Assembly: GCF_016808335.1 (NCBI RefSeq) | Contig: NC_053139.1 | Coordinates: 18,928,782-18,992,781, forward strand | DNA from: Panicum virgatum | Lineage: Eukaryota > Streptophyta > Magnoliopsida > Poales > Poaceae | Direction of reading: 5' to 3' | DNA length: 64,000 nucleotides | Shown: positions 1 through 9,221 of the stretch, one piece after another | Layout: every line of letters starts with the position of its first letter | How positions within the stretch are numbered: position 1 is the first letter of the stretch | Position numbers and translations under genes: made by a program | The notes under the pieces: model-generated | What the model was told of the DNA's origin: nothing | Database searches by the model: none | What the model saw: the letters and a program-made list of their open reading frames with translations, nothing else

Positions 1-886
1 AAGTTCATGGTACCTTTGCGTGCCACTAAAATAAGAAAATGGAATAATTTATGGCACAGGCGAGGTATGTATGTTGATGGACATTTCAGACTCAGCTCTG
101 CATAAACAAAATGAACAATCTAGAGAATTCATATGAGCATTCAGTTTTCTATTACTTGAAGTGGTGAAGAAAATATGAATATTAAGTCTGCAGTCACCAA
201 GCACCAACATTATGTTTTTAATAACTGAAGTCCAGTTCTAGCACACATAACTAAAGTCTCCAATCTAAGATCACCACACACAATGGGTACTTTTTGTAAA
301 CTACAGTCCAATATGAAAACTCATGCTCACCTGAAAAGAGATTTTTTGCTACCTGTTCAAAATTCATTGTATAATCCTTTCTTTTACTATCATTTCCAGA
401 AGCAAGGTGGGGAGTAAAGAATGATTAACAATCTGTTTTCAAATGTTTTGATTACTCCGTCCGGTCAATAGACGTTCTTGCTGGCTGCTGCTGCTTTTGA
501 TTGTCTGAACGTCAAGATTTGGTGACCTGCAGTATTTCATAGCAAGTTTTAGCAAGGATAGTTGGATACCTATTTGACTATGAAGCAGAATTAGTATTTC
601 ACAACAAGATTCAGCATGGATACCTATGTAACTATGCAGCAGAATTTGTATCCATGGTTACCCATTCGAATATGTTGACATTCTCTCAAACAGTCTGATG
701 AGTGCATGTGTTGCTATTCGACTCACTACCCATAATATATACTACGTAACAGATCAAATTTTCTACCATTAATCAAGGGGACGCGATTCTTATCTATTGC
801 ACGATCTGCCATGCCAAAATTTAATTAGAATATCACAGCTACAAAGGAGTAAATTATTCCCAAACATATGTAAAACAGTAACACAC
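1..886. other. AT-rich flank, probable intron or 3' region of the broken gene
   Basis: No coding exon could be supported here. It lies downstream, in the minus-strand sense, of the last recognisable exon piece of the disrupted gene, so it is most simply intron or 3' flank. An imperfect tandem duplication of about 60 bp lies at roughly 532-645; both copies share GTATTTCA, GGATACCTAT and GCAGAATT. Confidence 0.4.
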
Positions 887-1053
887 CTTAAATGAACATT
901 GAGACACTGCACGGGGTTGAGCTTCTCTGGCAGCAGGGCTGACGTCCTGACGACGAAGTCCAGGATTAGCATGTCCGTCCAGCAGGGGAGCTGACAGTTA
1001 GTGTTGCGATGGATGATGATATCTATGCAGCTTGCGCTGCACGCCTGCGCCAT
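887..1053 (-). pseudogene. Distal exon piece of the CACTA-disrupted grass gene
   Basis: Read on the minus strand, this GC-balanced stretch is open and contains the hydrophobic segment LPCWTDMLILDFVV. It ends in AAG before a good splice donor (GTGTGT) near 887. It abuts the CACTA terminus at 1054. It is probably the continuation of the gene that starts at 8620, because the upstream exon piece ends in a similar LKLP and then hits transposon sequence. The roughly 60 bp next to the transposon may be filler. No named family was recognised. The frame link across the transposon block is inference. Confidence 0.4.
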
Positions 1054-2070
1054 CACTACCGGAGACCTCGAGTTCGCCGTGTGCCCGAGGCATACGGCGA
1101 AGACTCGTAGGCACACGGCGAAGACTTTGCCGACGGTGTCCGACGGCAGCCACGGAGACGGCAAAACTCTTGTTCGCCGTGTGCCAAATGTCGGGCACAC
1201 GGCAAACCTATTCGCCGTGTGTATATATAGGCACACGGCGAAAAAAAGCGAGCAGACACCGTCACGGCCAGCTGACGGCGTCGGCGGCTCTTCGCCGGGT
1301 GCATGCGCCGTGGACACACAGCAAACCTACAGGCTTCGCCGTGCGCCCGAGCGGCTGGCACACGGCAAACCTTCAGGCTTCGCCGTGTGCCCGAGCGGCA
1401 GGCACACGGCGAAGGATGGTCACTTTGCCGAGCGGCAGGCACATGGCGAAGGATGGTCACTTTGCCGTGTGCTGCGTTTTGGCACACGGCAAAGTATGCT
1501 TCCAGGCCGGCCCATACGGTTACTTTGCCGTGTGCCATGGCCACGGCACACGGCAAAGCGACCGAAGGAACCCTGTTTTTCTTGTTTTTTTAGGTTTAAA
1601 GGACCACACTCCAACATATATTAATGCATATATCACAAACAACATGCACTCACGGTCATCCATCCTTTAACATACGAGCGAGAAATTTAAAAATCGATTT
1701 CATATACACAATATCTAACAAACTCTAATAGGTGAAGATAGGTCCTAATCCCACCCGATGATGCGTAGATATGGTTGGTTTCCATGATCCACTCCTAGCC
1801 GAGACAGAATTTCGGCAGCACCTCCCCGCTGCTCTCCAAATACACGTCCTGTCAAGGAGATTGTGTATCCGGAGAACAACAGGGAGGTGATGCCAAAACT
1901 CTGGCACGGATCGGAGTTGACCATGAAAACTAACCATATCTACGCACCCTTGGGCTGTCCAAATGACGTGGACAATTCGAAACACATATGGTTCCATATA
2001 TGCAAAGAGCTGCATATTTCGAACCGTATCTCTTTCGAACGGGGGACGCCTAAGTTACATGATCTATGGG

Positions 2071-2143
2071 CTTATGCCGCTCACCTATGGGCTTATGCAT
2101 AACACGGAAAGAGAGGTTGCTTATGCCGCTCACCTATGGGCTT
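2071..2143. repeat. Direct repeat of about 25 bp inside the CACTA block
   Basis: GCTTATGCCGCTCACCTATG occurs twice, starting near 2071 and 2119, with about 25 bp between the copies. There is no coding signal around it. Confidence 0.7.
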
Positions 2144-2984
2144 GACGACCTCCTTTTCCTTGTCCTCCTCTCTCCTCCTCGTTCCAATCTAATTCCATCA
2201 ATTACAACATAAGTATAGGTCAAATTTTTAATGTCATGACTCAAAAAAAATTAACACCCGACGCTTACTCAAGCAGTATGAAATCCATTTAGATTTAGCA
2301 TCCAAAGACAATGGTAGCGTGAGCTTGCTGGCCTCACAAATGGTCCCAGGAGTAAAGAATTTGATATTGAACTTAGATATAAACCTAAATTGTAAGTCAC
2401 TATCCTTGAATTATATTTCAATCACATGCACTATATTGATCATCTTTAATTGTATTTGCCTTGTTACTAAGCAAAGTGGCGATAGATAACTGTCTTTGTA
2501 GTTTGTACTTAAATACTTAAATACTTGCTAAGCACAACGAAAGATGGCAGGACAAATAGTTCTCTCTGAAATATGTTCTCAATTCAAAATCCATTTTCCT
2601 ACTGGAGCTTATGACTCTGAGTTTCAGCGTTTCGCCTTCTGCTTAACCAGCACATGGTAAATTTTATCCTAGCAAATCCAGGAAAAAACACATACAGAGC
2701 GCTAGAATGAATGCCTAAATAAGACTTTGGACCTATCGATTCCAGCCTAAAAAAGGCAAGCCATGCCACGAGACTATTTACTGCAAGCTTTAGAGTGTGA
2801 TTCTGATAGTGGCAATACCGAGCACAGCCATCAGTGGAAATAATCATAACGCATAGCAAAATGTAGTAGTGGATTAAATTAGTCTCACAGATAATGAGGA
2901 AATTTCATTTAGATTAATCAATGTAAATTAGAATATACAGGTTCAATTATTCAGTAATTGAATTCATAAAACAAATTTAGTTCA

Positions 2985-3660
2985 GAAAACAATGGGGAGA
3001 GAGATTGATGCGTACCTCCTCGCGGACGGTGGCGCGGCAGTACGAGAGCCTGGGCCTGGCGGCACTGGACCTCCTCGCGGGATGGCGTGGCAGGAGGGGC
3101 TGGGGATGGCGCCGGAGGTCAGGCGCAGGAGACGGCGGCGGGCAGCTCTCCAACAGGGACGGCGGGCAACGCGGGACCTCCTCGCGCGGGCTCCAGCAGC
3201 GACGGCGGGCGGCGCGGGACCTCCAGCAGGGGCGGCTCCTGCAGGTCGACGGCGGGCGCAGCGGGGCGAGGACGGGGAGGGAGAGTCGGGGCAGGGCTGG
3301 GCCCGGGTGGGGCCGCAGTGGCGGCGTGGCGCCGGGGCGGAGGGGCGGGGCGGCGGCGGGACGGCGCTGCGCGCCACGCAGCGGCGGCGGGGCGGGGCTG
3401 GGTCGGTGCGCAGGGGCAGCGGCGGGGCGGGGCCGCGCCGGCTAGGAGGGGCCGGGGCAGGGCCGCGGTGGCGGCGCGGCGCCGGGGCAGAGGGGCGGGG
3501 TGGCTGCGGGACGGCGCTGCGCGCCACCCAGCGGCAGCGGGGCGGAGCCGGGCCGGCGCGCAGGGGCGGCGGCGGGGCGGGGCGTCCGGCGCGGCGGCAG
3601 GTAGCGAGTGAGCGAGAGAGTGAGAGAGAGCTGAGAGAGAGAGCGAGAGTGAGCTCGAGA
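2985..3660. repeat. Extremely GC-rich interior with a 150-bp tandem duplication
   Basis: This part of the CACTA block is almost pure G+C, runs of GGCGGGG and GCGGC. A unit of about 120 bp starting near 3313 is repeated from about 3463; both contain GACGGCGCTGCGCGCCAC. A GA-rich tract follows at 3600-3660. Open frames on both strands are a by-product of composition: they have no domain, no splice context and only low-complexity G/R/A/P peptides. Confidence 0.7.
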
Positions 3661-4846
3661 GCTAATAAGTGCGTAGGAGTTCGCCGTGTGTCCGATCTAG
3701 GACACACGGCAAAGATTTTTTTTTCTTTTTCTTTCTTTTCAAATTCATCTTTGCCGTGTGCCACAGATGTTAGCACACGGCAAACATATAAACTTCGTCG
3801 TGTGCCTAAACCTGAACACACAAATACTGGAAAATGAATTTCTGTTATTTCATGTAGTCAACTAATTTGTTTTTAAAACATATTTCACTAAATTTAATGA
3901 AATGTATATTGAAAAATAATACCAAACTCTCTAAACATTGCATATGAAATGCTTCTTTGAAATTTTTTCATTATTTTATGCATATATAGCTCAATTTCAT
4001 TATTTTCACCTAAATTCTAATATTACTAAAAAATTCAAAAAATGGCAAACAAGTCCAAAAAATTTCCATAATTGAACATGAACTACTTCGTGTGGTTTAT
4101 TGTCTATAGAAAAAATTTGGAACACAAATTATAATTTGAACATCATTTCGCATACAGACGTAACTGCAATCTTAGAAACTATATAGATCTTTTTCGGAGA
4201 AACTCAAGTTTGTTAAGCAGCTTTTGTCAAAAAAATGAGAAATGCAATCAAAATTTTACCATAGCCTCCTTGCATGATATTATGACCGCTTGACAAATTT
4301 CATAATTTTCACACTACGTTTCGATTTTATGGAATTTATAAAACTCTAAGCCACAAGTTCGATTGTTAGTAAGTTCGTAGCACTTTGTTTATTTTTGCCG
4401 TGTGCCAAGGTAGTGGCACATGGCAAATAGTTTGCCGTGTGCCTCCATGTGGCACACGGCAAAATATGACGGCGTCGACCGGCTGTGATCGTCGGGCCAC
4501 ATGGCGCTATGTTTGCCGTGTGCCTCCATGTGGCACACGGCAAAGAGGTCGATTCGCCGTGTGCCTAACGGAGGCACATGGCAAAATATGACGGCGTTGA
4601 CCAGCCGTGAACGTCGGGCCACGTGGCATTATCTTTGCCGTGTGCCGGTCTGTGGCACACGGCAAAGAAATCGGTTGGCCGTGTGCTGAGGTTAGAGCAC
4701 ACGGCGAAGCTTGCTTTCGCCGTGTACTTTATTTTGGCCGTTTGTTCTGTATTTAGCCCATGGCAAAGGCTCTCTTCGCCGTGTGCCCGATGATTTGCGC
4801 ACGGCGAACTCTTAGGCACACAGCGAATTACCGGTTTCTCGTAGCG

Positions 4847-5030
4847 AGGGAGCTTCAGGCCGATCCAGACGGAGCACACGACCCCACCACCAAGATATGA
4901 GAGGAACCCATGCCCTTCATGGGTGAAAGGACGGACACGACCAACTATGGTAGGCGGCGCCATCTGATACCGATCCTCATCCTTGCACAGCTTGTAGGCG
5001 TAGACAACAGTTTTGCAGAGGAAGTAGATG
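4847..5030 (-). pseudogene. Middle exon piece of the disrupted grass gene
   Basis: On the minus strand this stretch is fully open. It begins directly at the end of the CACTA element at 5031. The codon split by that insertion is completed exactly here: 869 nt from the ATG at 8620 to 7752, plus 181 nt from 5027 to 4847, gives 350 codons in phase. The peptide contains YAYKLCKDEDRYQM and GFLSYLGGGVVCSVW, which reads like a continued beta-propeller-type grass protein. The other end hits degenerate CACTA sequence. An inverted second copy lies at 9670-9853. Confidence 0.75.
5028..5030. repeat. Target site duplication ATG (left)
   Basis: ATG at 5028-5030 pairs with ATG at 7752-7754 and flanks the CACTA element 5031-7751. 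Three-base duplications are typical of CACTA (En/Spm) insertion. Confidence 0.85.
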
Positions 5031-5655
5031 CACTACGGGAGACGCCCCCTTTGCCGTGTGCTAGGGGCACACGATAAAGCCCCAAAAGCCCACGGCAAAC
5101 CCTTTGCCGTGTGCCGCACACGGCAAAGCGCACACGGCAACCAGGCATCGACAAAACCGGCATTTGCCGTGTGCTATATATCGGGCACACGGCAAAGGGT
5201 TTGCCGTGTGCCACTCTCGACCCACGGCAAAATAAAGTAGGCAGACAGGAACGATGACGTGGCCAAATATTTGCCGCGTGCCCTGCAGACGTGGCACACG
5301 GCAAAGTTCAAATCTTTGCCGTGTGCCATGGTTTTTGCACACGACAAAGATTGGCACCTTTGTCGTGTGACATGGTTTTTGCACACGGCAAAGGTGCCAG
5401 AACCAATTTTTTTGTTTGATTATTACGTATATGGTACCCCAGAAAATCATATATATCATAATGATTATTCCATATATATGTTACCCTTAGAAAATCATAT
5501 ATATCAAAATAAATAAGCATCACAGGCATTTGATACACACATACAAATAAAGTCTTGTTTCATTCATCGACAACCACAAGTACTGGTCGAGTTCATACAA
5601 ATCAAGTTCAAACAAATCCATAAAAGTGGTACAAAGCAAGTCCATACAACATAAC

Positions 5656-5877
5656 TCACGGGGCCGACGGCGATGGCGGCGGTGGCGGGAGCTGCGGCCA
5701 CATCGGCGGGGGCCATGTAGGCGTCTGCGACCAACCTGGCTGCTGCTGCTGCTGCTGCTGAATCCAAGCCACCCATTGAGGCGGTGACCACACAAACTGC
5801 TGAGGCTGCTGAGTCTGCTGCACCGGAGGCGAGAAGTCGGGATTCACTGGCCCATCATTGGATGCCGCCGACTGATT
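5656..5877 (-). pseudogene. Q/P-rich C-terminal exon remnant inside the CACTA element
   Basis: Minus-strand frame that ends in a stop at 5656-5658. It begins just after a plausible splice acceptor (TTATGTGCAG, ending at 5878). It encodes about 73 residues: QQTQQPQQF, a run of seven Q (a CTG/CAG triplet tract on the DNA), WPPPMWPQLPPPPP and an SAP end. Proline/glutamine-rich tails are common in CACTA-encoded second proteins, but this could equally be a captured host exon. Upstream exons are not recognisable because GC-rich sequence follows. Confidence 0.45.
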
Positions 5878-5944
5878 CTGCACATAAGCGAATATATATT
5901 GAGTTACATAAGAATGAAACTATAAGCATTAGCCTAAGTTCTAA

Positions 5945-6400
5945 GTCATTGCAGAGAGCGGCGTGGAGGCGGGGTGGACGGCCCCTGCCGCACGGGCCGG
6001 GGCGTGGGAGGCCGGCGCCGTCGGCCTGCCGAGTCCTTGCGGGCGCGTCGACGAGAGCCGGCCGGGAAAGGAGAGGAGGCGGGGGTGGCTGGGACTCCGG
6101 CGTGCCAGGCGCGCCAACCGGGGACTGCCGAGCCCACCTGCGCACTGGCCGGGGCGTGGCGGGGGTGGCCGGGGCACCAGCGTGGCGGCCGGGACAGGCG
6201 CGGAGGTGGGGTGGCCGGGACAACCGCGTGGCAGGCGCGCCGAGCGGGCCCTGCCGAGCCCGCCTACGAACGGGCCGGGGCGCCGGCGTGGCGGCCGGGA
6301 CCGGGGTGGCAGGGAAGGCGCAGCGGAGGAGCAGGGACTGCGCGGCGGGGGAGCGGCGTGGCGGCGGGGACACGAGCTAAGCGGGGTGTGTCGGAATGGG
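5945..6400. other. GC-rich tract in the CACTA element
   Basis: About 450 bp of GGCCGGGGCG-type sequence. Long frames occur in several phases on both strands, as expected from composition. It resembles the GC-rich core of the neighbouring CACTA block. I see no domain, start context or splice sites that would support a gene. Confidence 0.6.
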
Positions 6401-6649
6401 TGGCCAAAACGGCTAAGTGGGGTGTTTCCCCTTTTGCCGTGTGCCACCCGATCCGGCCCACGGCAAAGGGTGGAACCTTTGCCGTGTGCCCCGATCCGGC
6501 CCATGGCAAAGGGCCAGAGCGGGCCCGGTAGTGACGGACCACTTTGCCGTGTGCCTTGATCCGGCCCATGGCAAAGGCTTTGCCGTTGGCCTTTGGCACG
6601 GCACACGGCAAAGGTCCCGTTTGCCGTGTGTTCTGTCCTGTGCACACGG

Positions 6650-7440
6650 CAAACAATTTGAAAATTTTGAATTCAATTTTAGAAATGTTTTCTTTTCAAT
6701 TTTTTCCTTCAATCGCTTTGGTATTCTATTTCATGTTTCAAACTTTATCACATTTTCTCATTACATTGCTAAAATGATTAAACAATTCATGTTTTATTTT
6801 AATATTATTATTATTTCATGTGTTTGAAACGAATATTTGAATGCAAAAAAAATTAATAAATATACCAGTTATTCGAAAATTAACCAAAATTTGGCATTAA
6901 AGAACTTATGTTGTTTTCGGCAAACACAAAAAGTTCTAAAGTCAATGGCTAATTTGTTCGTAACCTTTTGTCCAAATGTAAATGACTCCTCCTCAACCCT
7001 ACGGGTCTTATCTGGACATTTTTCGATTTGTAACATGCGTACATCAAAACTTTTGCAAAACGTTCCCAAAATTTTACCACCATCTCCATGCATGAAATCA
7101 TGATACCATGACAAATTTCATGATTTTCTGAATTCGTTTGCTATTAATAGAATTTTCAAACAATTTATTCAAACTGTTCTAAGTATGGTCCGCGAGCAAG
7201 ATGTTCGAAATCTACTTCTATTTCGTGCTTACGTCATCAAATTAAACTCCATAACATGAATATCATTTTTCTATCCATTATACTCCACTATTCAAAACAC
7301 TTCAAGTTGAACCCTAAAAATTCGATTAATGAAATTAAATGACTAAATATAGCTAAAATAACTAAAAATATAACAGATTTTAACAAGGAGTACAATACAC
7401 TATATATGCATAGAAGAAAAAATTAGGAGTGTTGTGTCTA
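6650..7440. other. AT-rich CACTA interior without genes
   Basis: AT-rich stretch between two subterminal repeat clusters of the CACTA element. No coding frame, RNA gene or internal repeat was found in it. Confidence 0.6.
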
Positions 7441-7751
7441 CTTTTTTTGCACAATTTTACCGTGTGCCAGAGGTTTGCCGTGTGCAACATAGCAGGCACA
7501 CGGCAAACAAGGGCTCTTTGCCGTGTGCTAAAGATTTGCCGTGTGCATCCTTTTTCAGCACACGGCAAACGCACATGTTTGCCGTGTATTTTTTGGACGG
7601 ACACACGGCAAATAAAATTATTGCCGTGAGTTGAACCTTTGCCGTGTGCTGTTTCTTCTAGCACACGGCAAAGGTCCGGTTTGCCGTGTGCCCGTGTTTC
7701 AGCACACGGCAAAGGTTCTCGCACACGACAATTTGTGAGTTTCCGGTAGTG

Positions 7752-8620
7752 ATGGTGTCATCTTCCTCCAAGTACACACCACGTTCAGAGATTGGAACGT
7801 ACATCCAATCCTCCCTGGCAGTGGCGACCACAGCCCAGGCACGAGTGCAGCAATTGAAGGCGCAGAAGAGGTTAAATGGCCAAAGCGACAACAGGATTGT
7901 GTCGCCGACCATCACATGCCCCTGGAGGGCAGGGATTGTATCGCTGAGCATGTCAGCGCCAAGTGGGGGAAGTTTCAGCACGACGGTGCCCGCCTCCACC
8001 CACTTGGCAGCATCCTTGTCAAAGCGCTGCATCGCGAGGCTGGATGGGCCATAAACTTTGGAGAGGTACGGCGCCCAGAGATCGCCGGCGGCCGAGATGG
8101 GGCAGGTCGGCATAAGAGGCCTTACTTCCGGCGGTAGGCCAGGCAGGCGTGACACGGTGATCCTCCTGTCGTCGCCGGCGGCGAGGTCCATGTGCAGCTG
8201 CAGGGGAACGGGAGGGGAGATTTTGCAGGCAATGAGATCGGACAAGTCGGCTTCCTGAGAGAAGAAGCAGAGCGAGAGGGAGCGGCCGTCCGGGCTCCTC
8301 ACGGCGGTGGCAGCACGGATGTGCGATGTAGGGGTCTTGGCCTTGTAGTAGCCGCCACCCAAGGTCTCCAGGGCGCCGGAGCTCCGGCCAAGGACGCGGC
8401 CGGAGCGCGCGACGCGGAATCGGTGCAGGCGTAGCGAGCGCTCGCGCTCGGACGACGTTGCCATGATGCCGACCAGAACCGACCGCTCGGGGCTGTCATC
8501 CGCGTCGGCCGGCATGGAGGCGTACTCCCGGCCGGGATCAACGCGCGGGACCAGCGGCAAGCACAGCTTACTCCACAGGCAGCAATGGCTCAAGGGACAG
8601 TCGGCCGCCGCCGGCGACAT
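7752..8620 (-). pseudogene. 5' exon of a grass gene of unknown function, cut by a CACTA element
   Basis: The minus-strand frame starts at ATG 8620-8618 and is open for 289 codons up to the transposon at 7751. A longer frame starting upstream at 8665 uses TTG, so I reject it. A TATA box lies 77 bp upstream of the ATG, giving a short leader of about 45-50 nt. The protein has no signal peptide. It contains RLHRFRVARSGRVLG, YVPISERGVYLEEDD and repeated short hydrophobic strands, which suggests a kelch/beta-propeller-like fold of a grass-expanded family. I cannot name the family. With the piece at 4847-5030 it forms one open frame, so before insertion the gene was probably functional. Confidence 0.75.
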
Positions 8621-8696
8621 CGCGGATTGGATTCGGAACGCTGGGGTTTGGCCCTCTCTCCCCAACCACGTTTTCCCTAGGTTTTTCTCTCTATAC

Positions 8697-8704
8697 TATA
8701 TATA
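8697..8704 (-). promoter_or_regulatory. TATA box of the disrupted gene
   Basis: TATATATA on the minus strand (context GGGGTATATATAGTA). It is 77 bp upstream of the ATG at 8620, which puts the likely transcription start near 8665-8670. Confidence 0.6.
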
Positions 8705-9133
8705 CCCCGCCGGTCCCCCCCGCCCGCCTGGCCGATCCACGCCCGTCTGCTCGCCAGCCTTGCCGTCGTGCCCTCCCCGATGCCATCGTGACTCCACCGT
8801 CGCCACACCGGGCCATCCCGCCGCACGGCCTGCATTCGGCCGCGCCGCTGCAGTCGTGTCGTCCCCAACGCGCCGGCATCGCCGCACATCTCGAGGGCAT
8901 CTTGAGATGTCCTCAATCAGCGGCACACTGAGGCTCGCGGAACGCCTCGCAGCCACGCTACTCGTCTACCCTCCGCCCCCTCCGATCCTCACTCCTTGCA
9001 TCACGAGGGCACGCCGAGGTGCGAGAGGAGAATAAAAAGTCGGCCAGGCAATGCATGACTCCCTTATCTGCATGCAGGGACGCCGTCGCCGAAGCATGGT
9101 CACGGCCACCCCGGTAGGTAGCGGACCAGCATG
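8705..9133. other. Promoter region of the disrupted gene
   Basis: GC-rich, C-rich on the plus strand, without a supportable gene. It ends at a CACTA terminus (CACTACGGGAAACC at 9134), so the promoter is cut about 430 bp upstream of the TATA box. Confidence 0.5.
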
Positions 9134-9221
9134 CACTACGGGAAACCGGTAATTCGCCGTGTGCCTAAGAGTTCGCCGTGCGCAAATCATCGGGCACACA
9201 CGAAGAGAGCCTTTAAGGCCG

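Larger units (their letters stand above)
1054..4846. mobile_element. CACTA-derived block (non-autonomous, mosaic ends)
   Basis: The left edge is a CACTA terminus (CACTACCGGAGAC at 1054). It is followed by dense subterminal motifs of the TTTGCCGTGTGC / GCACACGGCAAA type at 1074-1555, 3680-3800 and 4395-4830. The right edge, read on minus, starts CGCTACGAGAAACCGG, a degenerate CACTA end. The interior carries no transposase frame. The 3-bp flanks (CAT on the left, AGG on the right) do not match, so this is either an old element or a fusion of two elements. It interrupts the minus-strand gene between 4847 and 1053. Confidence 0.65.
3447..5473 (+). repeat. Left arm of the 2-kb inverted duplication
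   Basis: The reverse complement of this segment matches 9222-11332 with only small differences. In order, the arm includes the GC-rich CACTA interior, an AT-rich stretch (3840-4380), CACTA subterminal motifs, the gene exon piece (4847-5030), the start of the CACTA element at 5031 and its first 440 bp. Matching landmarks include GGTACC near 5436 / 9265 and the CATCTACTTCCTC exon edge at 5030 / 9670. Confidence 0.85.
5031..7751. mobile_element. CACTA transposon, non-autonomous, 2,721 bp, inserted in an exon
   Basis: The left terminus is CACTACGGGAGAC at 5031. The right terminus, read on minus from 7751, is CACTACCGGAAAC; 11 of the first 13 bases agree. Flanks are ATG on both sides. Subterminal regions (5050-5400 and 6430-6650 / 7455-7735) carry many inverted copies of TTTGCCGTGTGC, the motif type to which CACTA-encoded proteins bind. 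The interior keeps a short Q/P-rich exon on minus (5656-5877) and a GC-rich tract (5945-6380). No tnp2-type transposase frame remains, so it would need a helper element. Confidence 0.88.

Noticed and set aside
1001..1670. Regular repeats resembling a CRISPR array or tandem RNA genes
   Set aside because: The repeat is an inverted TTTGCCGTGTGC pair typical of CACTA subterminal regions, in both orientations and with irregular spacing, in a plant genome.
2982..3837. Long open frames on both strands (about 280 codons) in the GC-rich tract
   Set aside because: Open in several frames at once because stop codons are rare at this composition; peptides are low-complexity and the tract lies inside a CACTA block.
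5855..6712. Overlapping frames of 130-234 codons in the CACTA element
   Set aside because: Same compositional cause; repeated peptide words such as FAVCP come from the subterminal DNA motif and not from a protein family.
8618..8665. Extended start of the disrupted gene at 8665
   Set aside because: That codon is TTG and lies at or before the expected transcription start set by the TATA box; ATG at 8620 fits better.
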